Shown here piece after piece: positions 40,695 to 51,111 of a stretch of DNA of 64,000 nt (position 1 is its first letter; each line of letters opens with the position of its first letter). The notes under the pieces are model-generated. The model saw nothing but the letters and a program-made list of their open reading frames with translations, was not told the DNA's origin and searched no databases. The stretch comes from Corynebacterium jeddahense (lineage in GTDB: Bacteria > Actinomycetota > Actinomycetes > Mycobacteriales > Mycobacteriaceae). A program made the position numbers and the translations under genes. The DNA lies in contig NZ_CP063194.1 of NCBI RefSeq assembly GCF_028609865.1, positions 1,426,001 through 1,490,000 on the forward strand, written 5' to 3'.

Positions 40695-43364
40695 CTAGCG
40701 GGAGGCGACCTCGTCGCGCACCGCCTGCAGCGCCGCGCCGATCCCCGCCGGGTTCGCGCCGCTGCCCTGCGCGAGGTCCGGCTTGCCGCCGCCCTTGCCG
40801 TCGATGTAGCCGCCGACGAGCTTGACCAGGTCGCCCGCCTTCACGCCGGCCTCGACCGCGGGCGCCGTCGCCGCCGCCGCGAGCGAGACCTTGCCGCCCG
40901 CGTTGGACATGAGCACGACCACCGCGTCCTCGCCCTGCAGCTTGCCGCGCAGGTCGCCCGCGATCGTGCGCAGGTCGCCGGTGGTGATGCCGTCGGGCAG
41001 TTGCGTAGCGACGAGCTTTCGCCCCCCGACCGTCTCAGCCTTCGCCGCGAGATCCGCGGTCGAAGCGAGCAGCTGCTGGCGGTGCAGATTTTCGATCTCC
41101 TTCTCGGCAGCGCGGAGGCGCTCAGACAGCTGCGCGATGCGATCCGGCAGCTCCTCGGTCGGGGCCTTCAGCTCGGCGGCGAGCCCGGAGGCGAGGGCGG
41201 CCTCCTTCGACAGGTACTTAAACGAGTCCATGCCGGAGTACGCCTCGATGCGGCGCGCGCCGGAGCCGACGGAGGACTCGCCGAGCACGGCCACGGGGCC
41301 GATCTGCGAGGAGTGGCCGACGTGGGTGCCACCGCACAGCTCGATGGAGAACGGACCGCCGATCTCCACGACGCGCACCACGTCGCCGTAGTTCTCGCCG
41401 AACAGCGCCATCGCGCCCATCGCCTTCGCCTCCTCGAGGGAGGTCTCGATCGTGTTCACCGCGAAGTCCGCGTCGACGGCCTGGTTGGTGATGGTGGCGA
41501 TCTCGTCGAGCTGCGCCTCCGTGAGCGGCTCGGTGTAGTTGAAGTCGAAGCGCAGGTAGCCCGGCTTGTTCAGCGAGCCCGCCTGCACGGCGGTGGGCCC
41601 GAGCACCTGGCGCAGCGCCGCGTGGATGAGGTGGGTCGCCGAGTGCGCCTGGCGCGCGCCGTGGCGCCAGCCGCCGTCGACCTCCGCGGTGACGGTGGAG
41701 CCCAGATCCAGCCCGCCGTTTTGCACCGTCGCCTTGTGCAGCCACACCTTCTTGCCCACGCGCTGGACGTCGTGGACGTCGAGGATCGTGTCGCCCATGA
41801 CCAGCCGGCCGCGGTCGGCCATCTGGCCGCCGGACTCGGCGTACATCGGGGTGACGTCGAGGATGACCTCGACCTCGTCGCCCTGGGCCACCTCGCCGAC
41901 CTTCTCGCCGCCGCGCACGAGGCCGATGACGGTGCCGTCGTGGGTGAGCTGGTCGTAGCCGACGAACTCGGTCGGGTTGTTGTCCACCCATTCGCGGTAG
42001 AGGGACTCGTCGAGGTTGCGGTGCTTCTTCGCCTTGTTGTCGGCCTTCGCGCGGGCGCGCTGCTCCGCCATGGCGGCGTTGAACGCGTCCATGTCCACGT
42101 CGAGGCCGGCCTCGTGCGCCATCTCGACGGTGAGGTCGATGGGGAACCCGTACGTGTCGTGCAGCTCAAAGGCCTGCTCGCCCGGCAGGACGGCGGCGCC
42201 TGCAGTTTTTAGTGCGGACGCGGCTTCGTCGAAACGCGTTGTGCCCGATTCGAGGGTCTTCGAGAACGCCTTCTCCTCCGCGACCGCGACGCGCAGGATG
42301 CGCTCGCGGTTGTCCGCGATCCCCGGGAAGGACGGGGTCATCGTGTCCATGATCGTGTTCATGAACGTCTCCATCACCGGCCCGGTCGCGCCGAGCAGGC
42401 GCGCGGAGCGGATGATGCGGCGCAGCAGGCGGCGCAGGATGTAACCGCGGCCCTCGTTGGACGGGGTGACGCCGTCGAGGATGACCATCATGCCGGTGCG
42501 GGCGTGGTCGGCGATGACGCGGAAGCGCACGTCGTCGTCCTTGTTGCCGGCGTCGTATTTCGCGCCGGTGAGCTCCACGGCCGCGTCGATGACCGGGCGC
42601 AGCAGGTCCGTCTCGTAGACGTTGTCCACGCCCTGCAGGATGCAGGCGACGCGCTCGATGCCCATGCCGGTATCGATGTTCTTCTGCGGCAGCTCGCCGA
42701 CGATGTCGAAGTTGCCCTTCTTGTCGCCCTCGCCGCGGATGGACTCCATGAACACGAGGTTCCAGATCTCCATGTAGCGGTTGTCGTCGGCGATCGGCCC
42801 GCCCTCGTTGCCGTACTCCGGGCCGCGGTCGTAGTAGATCTCCGAGCACGGGCCACACGGGCCGGGGATGCCCATGGACCAGAAGTTGTCCTCCATGCCC
42901 ATGCGCTGAATGCGCTCCTCGGGCACGCCGATCTTGTCGCGCCAGATGGACGCCGCCTCGTCGTCGTCGAGGTAGACCGTCACCCACAGCCGCTCTGGGT
43001 CGAGGCCGTAGCCGCCGTCCGCGACGGAGGAGGTGAGCAGCGTCCACGCGTGCGTGATCGCGCCCTCCTTGAAGTACTGGCCGAATGAGAAGTTGCCCGC
43101 CATCTGGAAGAACGTGTTGTGGCGGGTGGTGATGCCCACCTCTTCGATGTCGAGGGTGCGCACGCACTTCTGAATCGAGGTCGCGGTGCCGTTGGCGAAG
43201 TCCGGCGTCTGGTCGCCGAGGAAGTACGGCTTGAACGGCACCATGCCCGCGTTGACGAACAGGAGCGTCGGGTCGTCCAGAATCAGCGAGGCGCTCGGCA
43301 CCGGGGTGTGTCCGGCTTCGACGAAGTGGTTGGTGAAGCGCTCTCGGATCTCATGGGTCTGCAC
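40695..43364 (-). CDS. alaS: Alanyl-tRNA synthetase
   Basis: 889 aa, full length. Class II catalytic domain ([36 protein letters not shown]), tRNA-recognition part, an editing domain with zinc ligands HSATH (around residue 578) and CGGTHVGH (around 680), and a C-terminal DHHA1 domain. GTG start, with AAAGGA 11 bases upstream. Located between rarA (48 bp upstream) and ruvX. Confidence 0.98.
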   Translation of the reverse strand: MQTHEIRERFTNHFVEAGHTPVPSASLILDDPTLLFVNAGMVPFKPYFLGDQTPDFANGTATSIQKCVRTLDIEEVGITTRHNTFFQMAGNFSFGQYFKEGAITHAWTLLTSSVADGGYGLDPERLWVTVYLDDDEAASIWRDKIGVPEERIQRMGMEDNFWSMGIPGPCGPCSEIYYDRGPEYGNEGGPIADDNRYMEIWNLVFMESIRGEGDKKGNFDIVGELPQKNIDTGMGIERVACILQGVDNVYETDLLRPVIDAAVELTGAKYDAGNKDDDVRFRVIADHARTGMMVILDGVTPSNEGRGYILRRLLRRIIRSARLLGATGPVMETFMNTIMDTMTPSFPGIADNRERILRVAVAEEKAFSKTLESGTTRFDEAASALKTAGAAVLPGEQAFELHDTYGFPIDLTVEMAHEAGLDVDMDAFNAAMAEQRARAKADNKAKKHRNLDESLYREWVDNNPTEFVGYDQLTHDGTVIGLVRGGEKVGEVAQGDEVEVILDVTPMYAESGGQMADRGRLVMGDTILDVHDVQRVGKKVWLHKATVQNGGLDLGSTVTAEVDGGWRHGARQAHSATHLIHAALRQVLGPTAVQAGSLNKPGYLRFDFNYTEPLTEAQLDEIATITNQAVDADFAVNTIETSLEEAKAMGAMALFGENYGDVVRVVEIGGPFSIELCGGTHVGHSSQIGPVAVLGESSVGSGARRIEAYSGMDSFKYLSKEAALASGLAAELKAPTEELPDRIAQLSERLRAAEKEIENLHRQQLLASTADLAAKAETVGGRKLVATQLPDGITTGDLRTIAGDLRGKLQGEDAVVVLMSNAGGKVSLAAAATAPAVEAGVKAGDLVKLVGGYIDGKGGGKPDLAQGSGANPAGIGAALQAVRDEVASR

Positions 43365-43411
43365 GCGGGTGGGTGTCCTTTCATCTGCGCCGGTGATTAT
43401 CGGCGCTTACT

Positions 43412-44776
43412 CTACCCCGCGCGCCCCCGCACCAATGCGCGCAGCCTGCCGAGGTAATCCTTGATCCGCTTCTCGGCCCCGTGGTCCGTCGGCTCGTAGT
43501 ACACCGCGTCCTCGAGACCGTCGGGCATGTACTGCTGCGTGACGACGCCCTTCGGGTCGTCGTGCGGGTACACGTAGCCCACGGCGCTGCCGATCTTCTT
43601 CGCTCCCTCGTAGTGCCCGTCGCGCAGGTGCGCCGGCACGGGCGGGACGCGGCCGGCGCGCACGTCCGCCTGGGCCCGGTCGATCGCCTTGACCACGCCC
43701 GGCGACTTCGGCGCCGTGGCGAGGTGGATCGTCGCCTGCGCGAGCGCGAGGCGCGCCTCCGGCATGCCGATGAACTGCACCGCGTTCGCTGCCGCCGTCG
43801 CGGTCTGCAGCGCGGTCGGGTCAGCCATGCCGATGTCTTCGGAGGCGTGGATGACCAGCCGGCGGGCGATGAAGCGCGGGTCCTCCCCCGCCTCGATCAT
43901 GCGCGCGAGGTAGTGCAGCGCCGCGTCGACGTCGGAGCCGCGAATCGACTTGATGAAGGCGCTGACCACGTCGTAGTGCTGGTCGCCGTCGCGGTCGTAG
44001 CGCACCACCGCGCGGTTGACGTTGTCGCGGACGGTGGAGAGCGTGATCGTCCCGCCGGGCTCGACCGCCTCAGCGGCGGTCTCGAGGTAGGTCAGGGCGC
44101 GACGCGCGTCGCCCCCGGCGAGGAGGACGAGTTGGTCGCGGGCGTCGTCGTCAAGCTGGAGTGCCCCGTTGAAGCCACGCTCGTCCGCCATGGCGCGGTC
44201 GATGACCGCGCGCAGGCCCGCCTCGTCGAGCGACTCGAGCTTGAGCAGCAGCGAGCGCGAGAGCAGCGGGGCGACGACGCTGAAGCTCGGGTTTTCGGTC
44301 GTCGCGGCGACGAGGAGCACCGTGCGGTTCTCCACCGCGGCGAGGAGGGCGTCCTGCTGCGTCTTGGAGAAGCGGTGCACCTCGTCGATGAAGAGGACAG
44401 TTTTCTCGCCGCGGACGAGGTCGCGCCGCGCCTCGTCGATGACGGCGCGCACCTCCTTCACGCCGGAGGACAGCGCGGACAGGGCCACGAAATTCTGCCC
44501 CATCGCCTTCGCGATGAGCGACGCGATCGTCGTCTTGCCGGTGCCGGGCGGGCCGTAGAGGACGACGGACGCGGCGCCGGAGCCCTCGATGAGGCGGCGC
44601 AGCGGCTTGCCCTCCCCGAGGAGGTGCTCCTGGCCCGCGACCTCGTCGAGCGAGCGCGGGCGCATCCGCGCGGCGAGCGGGGCGCTCGCGCCGACCTCGA
44701 AGAACGACGTGCCGCGGTTGCCCGACCCGGCTGTCTCGCCGGAACCGACCGGGCCGAAGAGTCCCTCCTGCTCCAT
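43412..44776 (-). CDS. rarA: Replication-associated recombination protein RarA (MgsA)
   Basis: 454-aa AAA+ ATPase acting at stalled forks. Walker [11 protein letters not shown] (about residues 75-83), Walker [10 protein letters not shown], sensor 1 AATTENPSF, and the C-terminal tetramerisation region with [25 protein letters not shown] (by position about 335-360). ATG 44776 has no good Shine-Dalgarno; the preceding stop is 10 bp away, so coupling is likely. Confidence 0.95.
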   Translation of the reverse strand: MEQEGLFGPVGSGETAGSGNRGTSFFEVGASAPLAARMRPRSLDEVAGQEHLLGEGKPLRRLIEGSGAASVVLYGPPGTGKTTIASLIAKAMGQNFVALSALSSGVKEVRAVIDEARRDLVRGEKTVLFIDEVHRFSKTQQDALLAAVENRTVLLVAATTENPSFSVVAPLLSRSLLLKLESLDEAGLRAVIDRAMADERGFNGALQLDDDARDQLVLLAGGDARRALTYLETAAEAVEPGGTITLSTVRDNVNRAVVRYDRDGDQHYDVVSAFIKSIRGSDVDAALHYLARMIEAGEDPRFIARRLVIHASEDIGMADPTALQTATAAANAVQFIGMPEARLALAQATIHLATAPKSPGVVKAIDRAQADVRAGRVPPVPAHLRDGHYEGAKKIGSAVGYVYPHDDPKGVVTQQYMPDGLEDAVYYEPTDHGAEKRIKDYLGRLRALVRGRAG

Positions 44777-44786
44777 CCGTGCGCCC

Positions 44787-46049
44787 CTACCGCAGCCGCT
44801 CCGCGAGCCCGGAGGCGAACGCGGCGATCTGGCGGTACGCGGGGTCCGCGCCGGTGCCGGCGAAAGCGGCGAGGGATTCGAACGTCTCGCGCAGGTCGCG
44901 CCGCACAAGCAGCTCATCCTCGGTGAACGGGCCCTCGACGTGCGGGCGCAGCACGTCGCCGTTGAACTCGGTCGCGCCGTCGGTCGCCTCCGCGCGCTCG
45001 GCCTCGGTGCTGAAGTCGTCGGCGGTCAGCCCCGCGTCCTCGAACTCCTTCGCCAGCCGCGCGTCGCTGGCCAGCACGTCCGCGGCGGTGAACGGTTCGA
45101 GCATGGCCACGCTACTCATCGCCCAGCCGATAAGCGCCGCCGTGATGCGGGCCTGCAGCGTGTCGGGGTGGCGCACGCTCGACCAGATGCCACCCACCTC
45201 GGCCACCCAGGCGTCGATAAACGCCTGCGTCGCCTCGGGGTTGAACGGCTGCGCCGCGAGGAAGACCGGGAAGCGGGCGACGACGAACGCAACGTCGAAA
45301 GAGACGTCGCGGAAGCCCGCCCACTCGTAGTCGAGGAAGTGGAACGTGCCATCTCCGCGGATGATGTTGTCCGGCGCGAGGTCGAACGGGGTGAACGCGC
45401 GCATGCCGCCGCGCAGCAGGCGCGACTGCACGTTCGCCGCGATGAGGGCGACCTCGGTGGGGATCTCGATGCCGGCGCGGCGCAGGAAATCCACGCCGAG
45501 GCGGATGCGGTGCGCGAGCATCCGGTCGCGCAGCCTCTGGACGACGACCGCGTTCGGGCGCGAGCGCGTCATGCGCTGGAAGAGCACGTTATAGGCGTCC
45601 TCTTCGTTCGCCGTGCCGGCGTGCATCTTGCCCAGCGCGCAGCCGAGCGTGCGCAGCAGCTCGACGTGCGTCGCCTCGTCGGCGGCCTCGAGCGCCTCCG
45701 CGAGGGTCTCTCCCTCGCCGAGGTCGGACACGATGAGGATGCGCTGCGCCGTGTCGTAGCCCAGCAGCACCGGGCCGGGCCGGGAGTGTTCGGGCAGCGA
45801 AGTGGCGAACTGGTAGGCCACCACCTCGCGCAGGAACGCGGCGTCGCCGAGCTCCTCGCCCGTCGCCGGGGCGTGCTTGACTACCACCGAGCGGTGCTGG
45901 AAAAACGGGTTGGTCACTACCCGCGCGCGGAAGACGTCGGCGAGGCCGGAGCCGTCGAGGCGTGCGACGTCGACAAGCTGCTGCTCGCCGCCGTACCGCT
46001 TCGTCAGAATCTCGGCGGCTGCGCCGATGATCTCGCTCTGCTCGCCCAT
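44787..46049 (-). CDS. Phosphotransferase, APH/choline-kinase-like, atypical catalytic loop
   Basis: 420 aa. The fold is recognised from the kinase-like C-lobe: PFDLAPDN (residues 221-228, Asp 223 as catalytic base), followed by FLDYEWAGF (Asp 240 binding metal). The usual HxD histidine is Phe 222. [12 protein letters not shown] carries the probable ATP-site Lys. Similar proteins phosphorylate sugars, choline or drugs; the substrate here is unknown. It sits 13 bp after aspS and 10 bp before rarA, so it is probably an operon member of unknown house-keeping role, not a resistance gene. Confidence 0.85.
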   Translation of the reverse strand: MGEQSEIIGAAAEILTKRYGGEQQLVDVARLDGSGLADVFRARVVTNPFFQHRSVVVKHAPATGEELGDAAFLREVVAYQFATSLPEHSRPGPVLLGYDTAQRILIVSDLGEGETLAEALEAADEATHVELLRTLGCALGKMHAGTANEEDAYNVLFQRMTRSRPNAVVVQRLRDRMLAHRIRLGVDFLRRAGIEIPTEVALIAANVQSRLLRGGMRAFTPFDLAPDNIIRGDGTFHFLDYEWAGFRDVSFDVAFVVARFPVFLAAQPFNPEATQAFIDAWVAEVGGIWSSVRHPDTLQARITAALIGWAMSSVAMLEPFTAADVLASDARLAKEFEDAGLTADDFSTEAERAEATDGATEFNGDVLRPHVEGPFTEDELLVRRDLRETFESLAAFAGTGADPAYRQIAAFASGLAERLR

Positions 46050-46062
46050 GGCACCGCCCGCG

Positions 46063-47877
46063 CTACTTCGCGACGCTGGCCGCCTCGGCCTCGTCGCCGG
46101 CGGCCTGCTTCGGCTTGAAGTCCACGCCGGTCTCCTTGCGCTGCTCCGCCGGGATCGGGGCGGGCGCATCGGTGAGCGGGTCGACGCCGCCGCCGGACTT
46201 CGGGAAGGCGATGACGTCGCGGATGGAGTCGAAGCCGCCGAGCAGGGAGACGATGCGGTCCCAGCCGAACGCGATGCCGCCGTGCGGCGGGGCGCCGTAC
46301 TGGAACGCGTCGAGTAGGAAGCCGAACTTCTCGTCCGCCTCCTCGTCGGTGATGCCCATGACCTCGAACACACGCTTCTGCACGTCGTGCTCGTGGATAC
46401 GGATGGAGCCGCCGCCGATCTCGTTGCCGTTGCAGACGATGTCGTAGGCGTACGCGAGCGCCTCGCCCGGGTTCTCCTCGAAGTTGTCTAGGAACTCCGG
46501 CTTCGGGGAGGTAAACGCGTGGTGCACGGCGGTCCACTTCGAGTGGCCGAGCGCGACGTCGCCGGATGCGGTGGCGTCGGCGGCCGGCTCGAACAGCGGC
46601 GCGTCGACGACCCAAGTGAACGCCCAGTCGCCGTCCTTGATCAGGTCGAGCTTGCGGGCGATCTCGCCGCGCGCCGCGCCGAGCAGTGCGCGCGAGGCCT
46701 TCGTCTCGCCCGCCGCGAAGAAGATGCAGTCGCCCGGCTTCGCGCCAACGTGCGCGGCGATGCCGGCCTTCTCCTCGTCCGTGATGTTCTTCGCCACCGG
46801 GCCGGTCAGCTCGCCGTCTTCTTGCACGAGGATGTAGGCGAGGCCCTTCGCGCCGCGCTGCTTCGCCCACTCCTGCCAGGCGTCGAGCTGGCGGCGCGGC
46901 TGCGAGGCGCCGCCCTCCATAACCACGGCGCCGACGTACTCGGCCTTGAACACGCGGAACGTGGTGTCCTTGAAGAACTCGGTGCACTCCACGAGCGGGA
47001 TGTCGAAGCGCAGGTCCGGCTTGTCGGAGCCGTACTTCTCCATCGCCTCCTTGTAGGTCATGCGAGGGATCGGCGTCTGGATGTCGTAGCCGATGAGCTT
47101 CCACAGCTCGACGAGGATCTCCTCGGCCAGCGCAATGATGTCGTCCTGGTCGACGAAGCTCGCCTCGACGTCGAGCTGCGTGAACTCCGGCTGGCGGTCC
47201 GCGCGGAAGTCCTCGTCGCGGTAGCAGCGCGCGATCTGGTAGTAGCGCTCTATGCCCGCGACCATGAGCAGCTGCTTGAACAGCTGGGGCGACTGCGGCA
47301 GCGCGTACCACGAGCCGGGCTTGAGGCGGGCCGGCACGAGGAAGTCGCGCGCGCCCTCCGGGGTGGAGCGGGTCAGCGTCGGGGTCTCGATCTCGGTGAA
47401 GTCGTGGCTGTCAAGCACGCGTCGCGCCGCCTGGTTCGCCTTCGCGCGCAGGCGCATCGCGTTCGCCTGGCGCTCGCGGCGCAGGTCGAGGTAGCGGTAG
47501 CGCAGGCGGGTCTCCTCGCCCACCTCGGCGGACGACGCGTCCTCGATCTGGAACGGCAGCGCCGCCGCCTTGTTCAGCACCTTGAGGTCGGTGACGTTCA
47601 CCTCAATCTCGCCCGAGGCGAGGTTCGGGTTCGCGGAACCCTCCGGGCGCGGCTCCACCACACCCGTGACCTGGATGACGTACTCGCTGCGCAGATCGTG
47701 CGCCGCCTCCGCGACCTCGGACTCACGGAAGACCACCTGGGCCAGGCCGGAGCGGTCGCGCAGGTCGATGAAGATGACGCCGCCGTGATCGCGGCGCCGG
47801 GCGACCCAGCCGGTGAGCGTGACGGTCTGGCCGTCGAGTTCTTTCCCTAGGTTCCCCGCAAGGTGAGTGCGCAGCAC
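46063..47877 (-). CDS. aspS: Aspartyl-tRNA synthetase (bacterial type)
   Basis: 604 aa. N-terminal OB anticodon-binding domain ([18 protein letters not shown]), class II core ([33 protein letters not shown]), a bacterial GAD insertion, and motif 3 ([12 protein letters not shown]). His 31 is the residue linked to relaxed, nondiscriminating charging of tRNA-Asn. The GTG start at 47877 is preceded by GGAAG five bases away. A short acidic tail ([11 protein letters not shown]) follows the core. Confidence 0.97.
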   Translation of the reverse strand: MLRTHLAGNLGKELDGQTVTLTGWVARRRDHGGVIFIDLRDRSGLAQVVFRESEVAEAAHDLRSEYVIQVTGVVEPRPEGSANPNLASGEIEVNVTDLKVLNKAAALPFQIEDASSAEVGEETRLRYRYLDLRRERQANAMRLRAKANQAARRVLDSHDFTEIETPTLTRSTPEGARDFLVPARLKPGSWYALPQSPQLFKQLLMVAGIERYYQIARCYRDEDFRADRQPEFTQLDVEASFVDQDDIIALAEEILVELWKLIGYDIQTPIPRMTYKEAMEKYGSDKPDLRFDIPLVECTEFFKDTTFRVFKAEYVGAVVMEGGASQPRRQLDAWQEWAKQRGAKGLAYILVQEDGELTGPVAKNITDEEKAGIAAHVGAKPGDCIFFAAGETKASRALLGAARGEIARKLDLIKDGDWAFTWVVDAPLFEPAADATASGDVALGHSKWTAVHHAFTSPKPEFLDNFEENPGEALAYAYDIVCNGNEIGGGSIRIHEHDVQKRVFEVMGITDEEADEKFGFLLDAFQYGAPPHGGIAFGWDRIVSLLGGFDSIRDVIAFPKSGGGVDPLTDAPAPIPAEQRKETGVDFKPKQAAGDEAEAASVAK

Positions 47878-47923
47878 GGTAACTTCCACGTCCTTCCACG
47901 TGATGGCGAAACTAACCTGGCAG

Positions 47924-47929
47924 AGTTTA
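47924..47929 (-). promoter_or_regulatory. Putative -10 element (TAAACT) of aspS
   Basis: TAAACT on the minus strand, giving a leader of about 40 nt before GTG 47877. The -35 is weak. It heads the long minus-strand run from aspS to nusB. Confidence 0.4.
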
Positions 47930-48000
47930 CCCGCCGCACCTGAACCGCGTTTCCACCCCGCCAATTCCCGCCCTATCCCGCGGCGCGGGCGGATATTTGG

Positions 48001-48006
48001 CAGAAT
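48001..48006 (+). promoter_or_regulatory. Putative -10 element (CAGAAT) for the metallopeptidase
   Basis: CAGAAT preceded by TGG, ending 7 nt before ATG 48014. No Shine-Dalgarno is present, so a leaderless start fits. The first base departs from consensus. Confidence 0.35.
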
Positions 48007-48013
48007 TCCCTGC

Positions 48014-48916
48014 ATGACTTTCAGAGGCGATTACGCGCAGGGCCAAGGCGGCAATGTCTCCACCAGTTCCGGCAGCGGCCGCGGTGCGAGCCCGCTGCTC
48101 GCCCTGCCCCTGCTCCTCGGCGGCGGTGGTGGCGGCACCATCCTGATCATCCTCCTGCTGTGGTTCTTCCTCGGCGGCGGCAGCAGCATCTTCGGCGGTG
48201 GCGGCTCGGACAGCCAGGGCCAGGGCGGCTACTCCCTCGAGCACTGCCAGCAGGCCGGTTCGTCGAACGAGTACGACGACTGCCGCGCGGCGGCGACGTG
48301 GGGCTCGCTCAACTCCATCTGGGCGCAGCAGCTGCCCGAGCAGGCCGGCGTGAACTTTTCCGAGCCGAAGATGGAACTGTTCAAGCGTGACGTGAACACC
48401 GGCTGCGGCTACGCGAGCTCGGACACCGGCCCGTTCTACTGCCCGCAGGACCGCACCGCGTACCTCGACGTGAGCTTCTTCGACAGCCTCGGCCAGCTCG
48501 GCGGCTCGAACGGCCCGCTCGCGCAGGAGTACGCGACGGCGCACGAGTACGGCCACCACATCCAGAACCTCGAGGGCACCCTGGGCCTGAGCGACTACAA
48601 GCACCCGGGCCAGGATTCGGCCGCGGTCGCCCTCGAGCTGCAGGCCGACTGCTACGCCGGCATCTGGGCGCACCACGCCTCCCAGGGCCCGAACGCGGCG
48701 CTCGACCCCATCACCGACGACCAGCTGCGCGAGGCGCTGCAAACCGCGCAGTCCATCGGCGACGACAACATCCAGCGCAAGTCCGGCGGCGAGGTCGACC
48801 CTGACGCGTGGACCCACGGCTCCTCCGAGCAGCGCATGCAGTCGTTCAAGAGCGGCTACGAGACCGGCAAGATGGAATCCTGCGACACGCTCAACCGCGG
48901 CGGCTACAAGAGCTAG
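48014..48916 (+). CDS. Neutral zinc metallopeptidase, YpfJ-like, membrane-anchored
   Basis: 300 aa. Glycine-rich N-terminus, one membrane segment (about residues 42-53, [11 protein letters not shown]) between glycine stretches, then an extracytoplasmic domain with HEYGHH (177-182) and the downstream Glu/Asp of [10 protein letters not shown] as third ligand region. Four cysteines (HCQQ, DDC, GCGY, YCPQ) may pair outside the cell. This is the family annotated as putative neutral zinc metallopeptidase; substrates are unknown. It diverges from aspS and is followed 3 bp later by the HEPN/CBS gene. Confidence 0.9.
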   Translation: MTFRGDYAQGQGGNVSTSSGSGRGASPLLALPLLLGGGGGGTILIILLLWFFLGGGSSIFGGGGSDSQGQGGYSLEHCQQAGSSNEYDDCRAAATWGSLNSIWAQQLPEQAGVNFSEPKMELFKRDVNTGCGYASSDTGPFYCPQDRTAYLDVSFFDSLGQLGGSNGPLAQEYATAHEYGHHIQNLEGTLGLSDYKHPGQDSAAVALELQADCYAGIWAHHASQGPNAALDPITDDQLREALQTAQSIGDDNIQRKSGGEVDPDAWTHGSSEQRMQSFKSGYETGKMESCDTLNRGGYKS

Positions 48917-48919
48917 GCC

Positions 48920-49657
48920 ATGAGCAGCGCCGAGCCCGACCGCACAGCCCCCAACCGGGCCGTGCCGTTTCTCGCGGCGTTCAACGCCATCGAGGGCTTC
49001 CTCCGCGACGCACTCGGCGCGAAGAAGTCCGATTCCTTCGCCTGGATGGCCCGCCTCGCGGCGAAGCGGGGCGTACTCACCCACGACCAGGCGGAGACGC
49101 TGCAGGAGTACGCCGAGCTGCGCAACGCCATCAGCCACGGCGAGTACGACAACCTGCGCCCCATCGCCGAGCCGCTGCCCGAAACGGTCGCGGACATCGA
49201 GCGGCTGCGCGACGCGCTGCTTTCCCCGGCGCTCGCTTTAGACGTCGTCAAGCAACAGCGCGTCGTCTCCTTCTCCCCCGACGACGACATCGAGGAGCCC
49301 CTGCGCGCCATCGCGGACGAGGGCCTCGCGCAGTTCCCGGTGTACGAAGCCGGCGAGTGCGTCGGGCTGCTGACCACCAATGCCATCGCCCGCTGGGTCG
49401 CCGCCGAGCTCGACGCGGACCGCACGCTGCCCGCCGCCTCCGTCGCCGAAGTGCTCGAGCACAGCGGCAAGCTCGACGAGCCGGTGTTCCTGCCCCGCAC
49501 CGTCACCGCGGCCATGGCGGTGGAGGCGCTGAGCACCCCGCTGCCCTCGGGCGCGGTGCCGCGCCTCGCCATCGTCACCGAGCACGGCAAGCCCACGGAG
49601 AAGCCCATTTCGGTGCTCGGCGCGACGGACATCCCGGCACTCTCGCAGGCCGCCTGA
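48920..49657 (+). CDS. HEPN-like plus CBS-domain protein
   Basis: 245 aa. Residues 15-100 are all-helical with the motif ELRNAISHGEY, i.e. R68-x4-H73, the arrangement seen in HEPN domains. Residues about 105-245 form a CBS pair (VVSFSPDDDIEEPLRAIADEG; VFLPRTVTAAMAVEALSTPL), a module that usually binds adenine nucleotides. Together this suggests a nucleotide-sensing protein, perhaps an RNase, but no activity is shown. The ATG is 3 bp after the peptidase stop without a Shine-Dalgarno; coupled translation is likely. No toxin-antitoxin partner is adjacent. Confidence 0.78.
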   Translation: MSSAEPDRTAPNRAVPFLAAFNAIEGFLRDALGAKKSDSFAWMARLAAKRGVLTHDQAETLQEYAELRNAISHGEYDNLRPIAEPLPETVADIERLRDALLSPALALDVVKQQRVVSFSPDDDIEEPLRAIADEGLAQFPVYEAGECVGLLTTNAIARWVAAELDADRTLPAASVAEVLEHSGKLDEPVFLPRTVTAAMAVEALSTPLPSGAVPRLAIVTEHGKPTEKPISVLGATDIPALSQAA

Positions 49658-49699
49658 GCGGGCCTTGCGTAGCGACGTCCTCCGGCCCCGAACCTGCTG

Positions 49700-49705
49700 T
49701 AACAT
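49700..49705 (+). promoter_or_regulatory. Putative -10 element (TAACAT) for a leaderless sdaA transcript
   Basis: TAACAT ends 7 nt before ATG 49713, in the 55-bp gap after the CBS gene. No Shine-Dalgarno is visible. Confidence 0.5.
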
Positions 49706-49712
49706 CCCCGGC

Positions 49713-51107
49713 ATGTCTACAAATTTCGTGAGCGTCGTCGACCTGTTCAGCATCGGGATTGGCCCGTCTTCCTCCCACACCGTCGGCCCGATGCGCGCCG
49801 CACAGGCGTTCGTCGCGGGGCTGGACGCGACCCCCGCGAAGGTCGCGGTGGAGCTGCGCGGCTCGCTCGCGGCGACGGGCGTCGGGCACGGCACCGACCG
49901 CGCGGCGCTGCTCGGCCTCGTCGGCTACACCCCCACCACGACGACGGCCGATATCGCCCCCATCCCCGGCGAGCCGATCCCCGCGACCGGCGTGATCGAG
50001 GGCCCCGCCGGCACGGTCGAATACGAGCTGCGCTTCGACCCGGCGCCGGTGGCGGCGCACCCGAACTGCCTCATCTTTGACGCCTGGGACGCCGACGGCA
50101 ACGTGCTCGCGGAGCGGGAGGACTACTACTCGGTCGGCGGCGGGTTCATCCTCGACCGCTGGGAGATGGAGGCCCACCGCAACGAGCCCGGCGTGGCCAC
50201 CGCGCGCGAGATCGCGGCGGTGCCGTACCCCATCGCCACCGGCAAGGAGCTCATGGCGCGCTGCGCGGAGACGGGGCTCACGGTCGCCGAGGTCATGCGC
50301 GCAAACGAGGAGTCCATCCACGGGGCCGAGAAGCTCAACGCGCACCTCGACGCGGTGTGGGACGTCATGCAGGAGTGCGTCGCGCACGGGCTGAAGACCG
50401 AGGGGACGCTGCCCGGCGGCCTCAACGTCAAGCGCCGCGCCAACCGCGTCCACCGGCTGCTCACCGCCGAGTACGAGGCGTCCACCGCGCGCGGCCTCGA
50501 CGCGATGGAGTGGGTCAACCTCTACGCGCTCGCAGTGAACGAGGAGAACGCGGCGCACGGCCAGGTGGTCACCGCCCCGACGAACGGCGCGGCTGGCATC
50601 ATCCCGTCGGTGATGCACTACTGCCGCGACTTCACGGACGACTTCACGGTGGAGCGCGCCCGCGAGTTTCTGCTCACCGCGGGGGCGATCGGGTCGATCA
50701 TCAAAACGAACGCGTCGATCTCCGGCGCCGAGGTCGGCTGCCAGGGTGAGGTCGGCTCGGCCTCCTCGATGGCGGCCGCGGGCATGTGCGCCATCCTCGG
50801 CGGCACACCGCAGCAGGTGGAAAACGCCGCGGAGATCGCCCTCGAGCACAACCTGGGCCTCACGTGCGACCCGGTCGGCGGTCTCGTGCAGGTGCCATGC
50901 ATTGAGCGCAACGCCATTGGCGGCGTAAAAGCCATCAACGCCGCGCGCCTGGCCAAGCTCGGCGACGGCACGAACATCGTCACCCTGGACGACGTCGTGG
51001 AAACGATGGCGGCGACGGGCCGCGACATGATGACGCAGTACAAAGAGACGTCCATGGGCGGCCTCGCGGTGCAGCTCGGCCTGCCCGTGAACATCACGGA
51101 GTGCTAG
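49713..51107 (+). CDS. sdaA: L-serine ammonia-lyase (iron-sulfur type)
   Basis: 464-aa single-chain L-serine dehydratase, converting serine to pyruvate and ammonia. Beta-like domain first ([18 protein letters not shown]), then the alpha domain carrying [4Fe-4S] cysteines in [28 protein letters not shown] and the C-terminal Cys. [12 protein letters not shown] is a family motif. ATG 49713 gives [12 protein letters not shown]. It is convergent with hisS, the two stops lying in one short palindrome 4 bp apart. Confidence 0.97.
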   Translation: MSTNFVSVVDLFSIGIGPSSSHTVGPMRAAQAFVAGLDATPAKVAVELRGSLAATGVGHGTDRAALLGLVGYTPTTTTADIAPIPGEPIPATGVIEGPAGTVEYELRFDPAPVAAHPNCLIFDAWDADGNVLAEREDYYSVGGGFILDRWEMEAHRNEPGVATAREIAAVPYPIATGKELMARCAETGLTVAEVMRANEESIHGAEKLNAHLDAVWDVMQECVAHGLKTEGTLPGGLNVKRRANRVHRLLTAEYEASTARGLDAMEWVNLYALAVNEENAAHGQVVTAPTNGAAGIIPSVMHYCRDFTDDFTVERAREFLLTAGAIGSIIKTNASISGAEVGCQGEVGSASSMAAAGMCAILGGTPQQVENAAEIALEHNLGLTCDPVGGLVQVPCIERNAIGGVKAINAARLAKLGDGTNIVTLDDVVETMAATGRDMMTQYKETSMGGLAVQLGLPVNITEC

Positions 51108-51111
51108 GGCG

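Noticed and set aside
44787..46049. Antibiotic-resistance aminoglycoside phosphotransferase
   Set aside because: The fold is related, but the operon setting between aspS and rarA and the atypical catalytic loop argue for a cellular role; no mobile-element signs are present.
49575..50849. Minus-strand frame opposite sdaA
   Set aside because: Low-complexity Arg/Val composition and complete overlap with a clear L-serine dehydratase.
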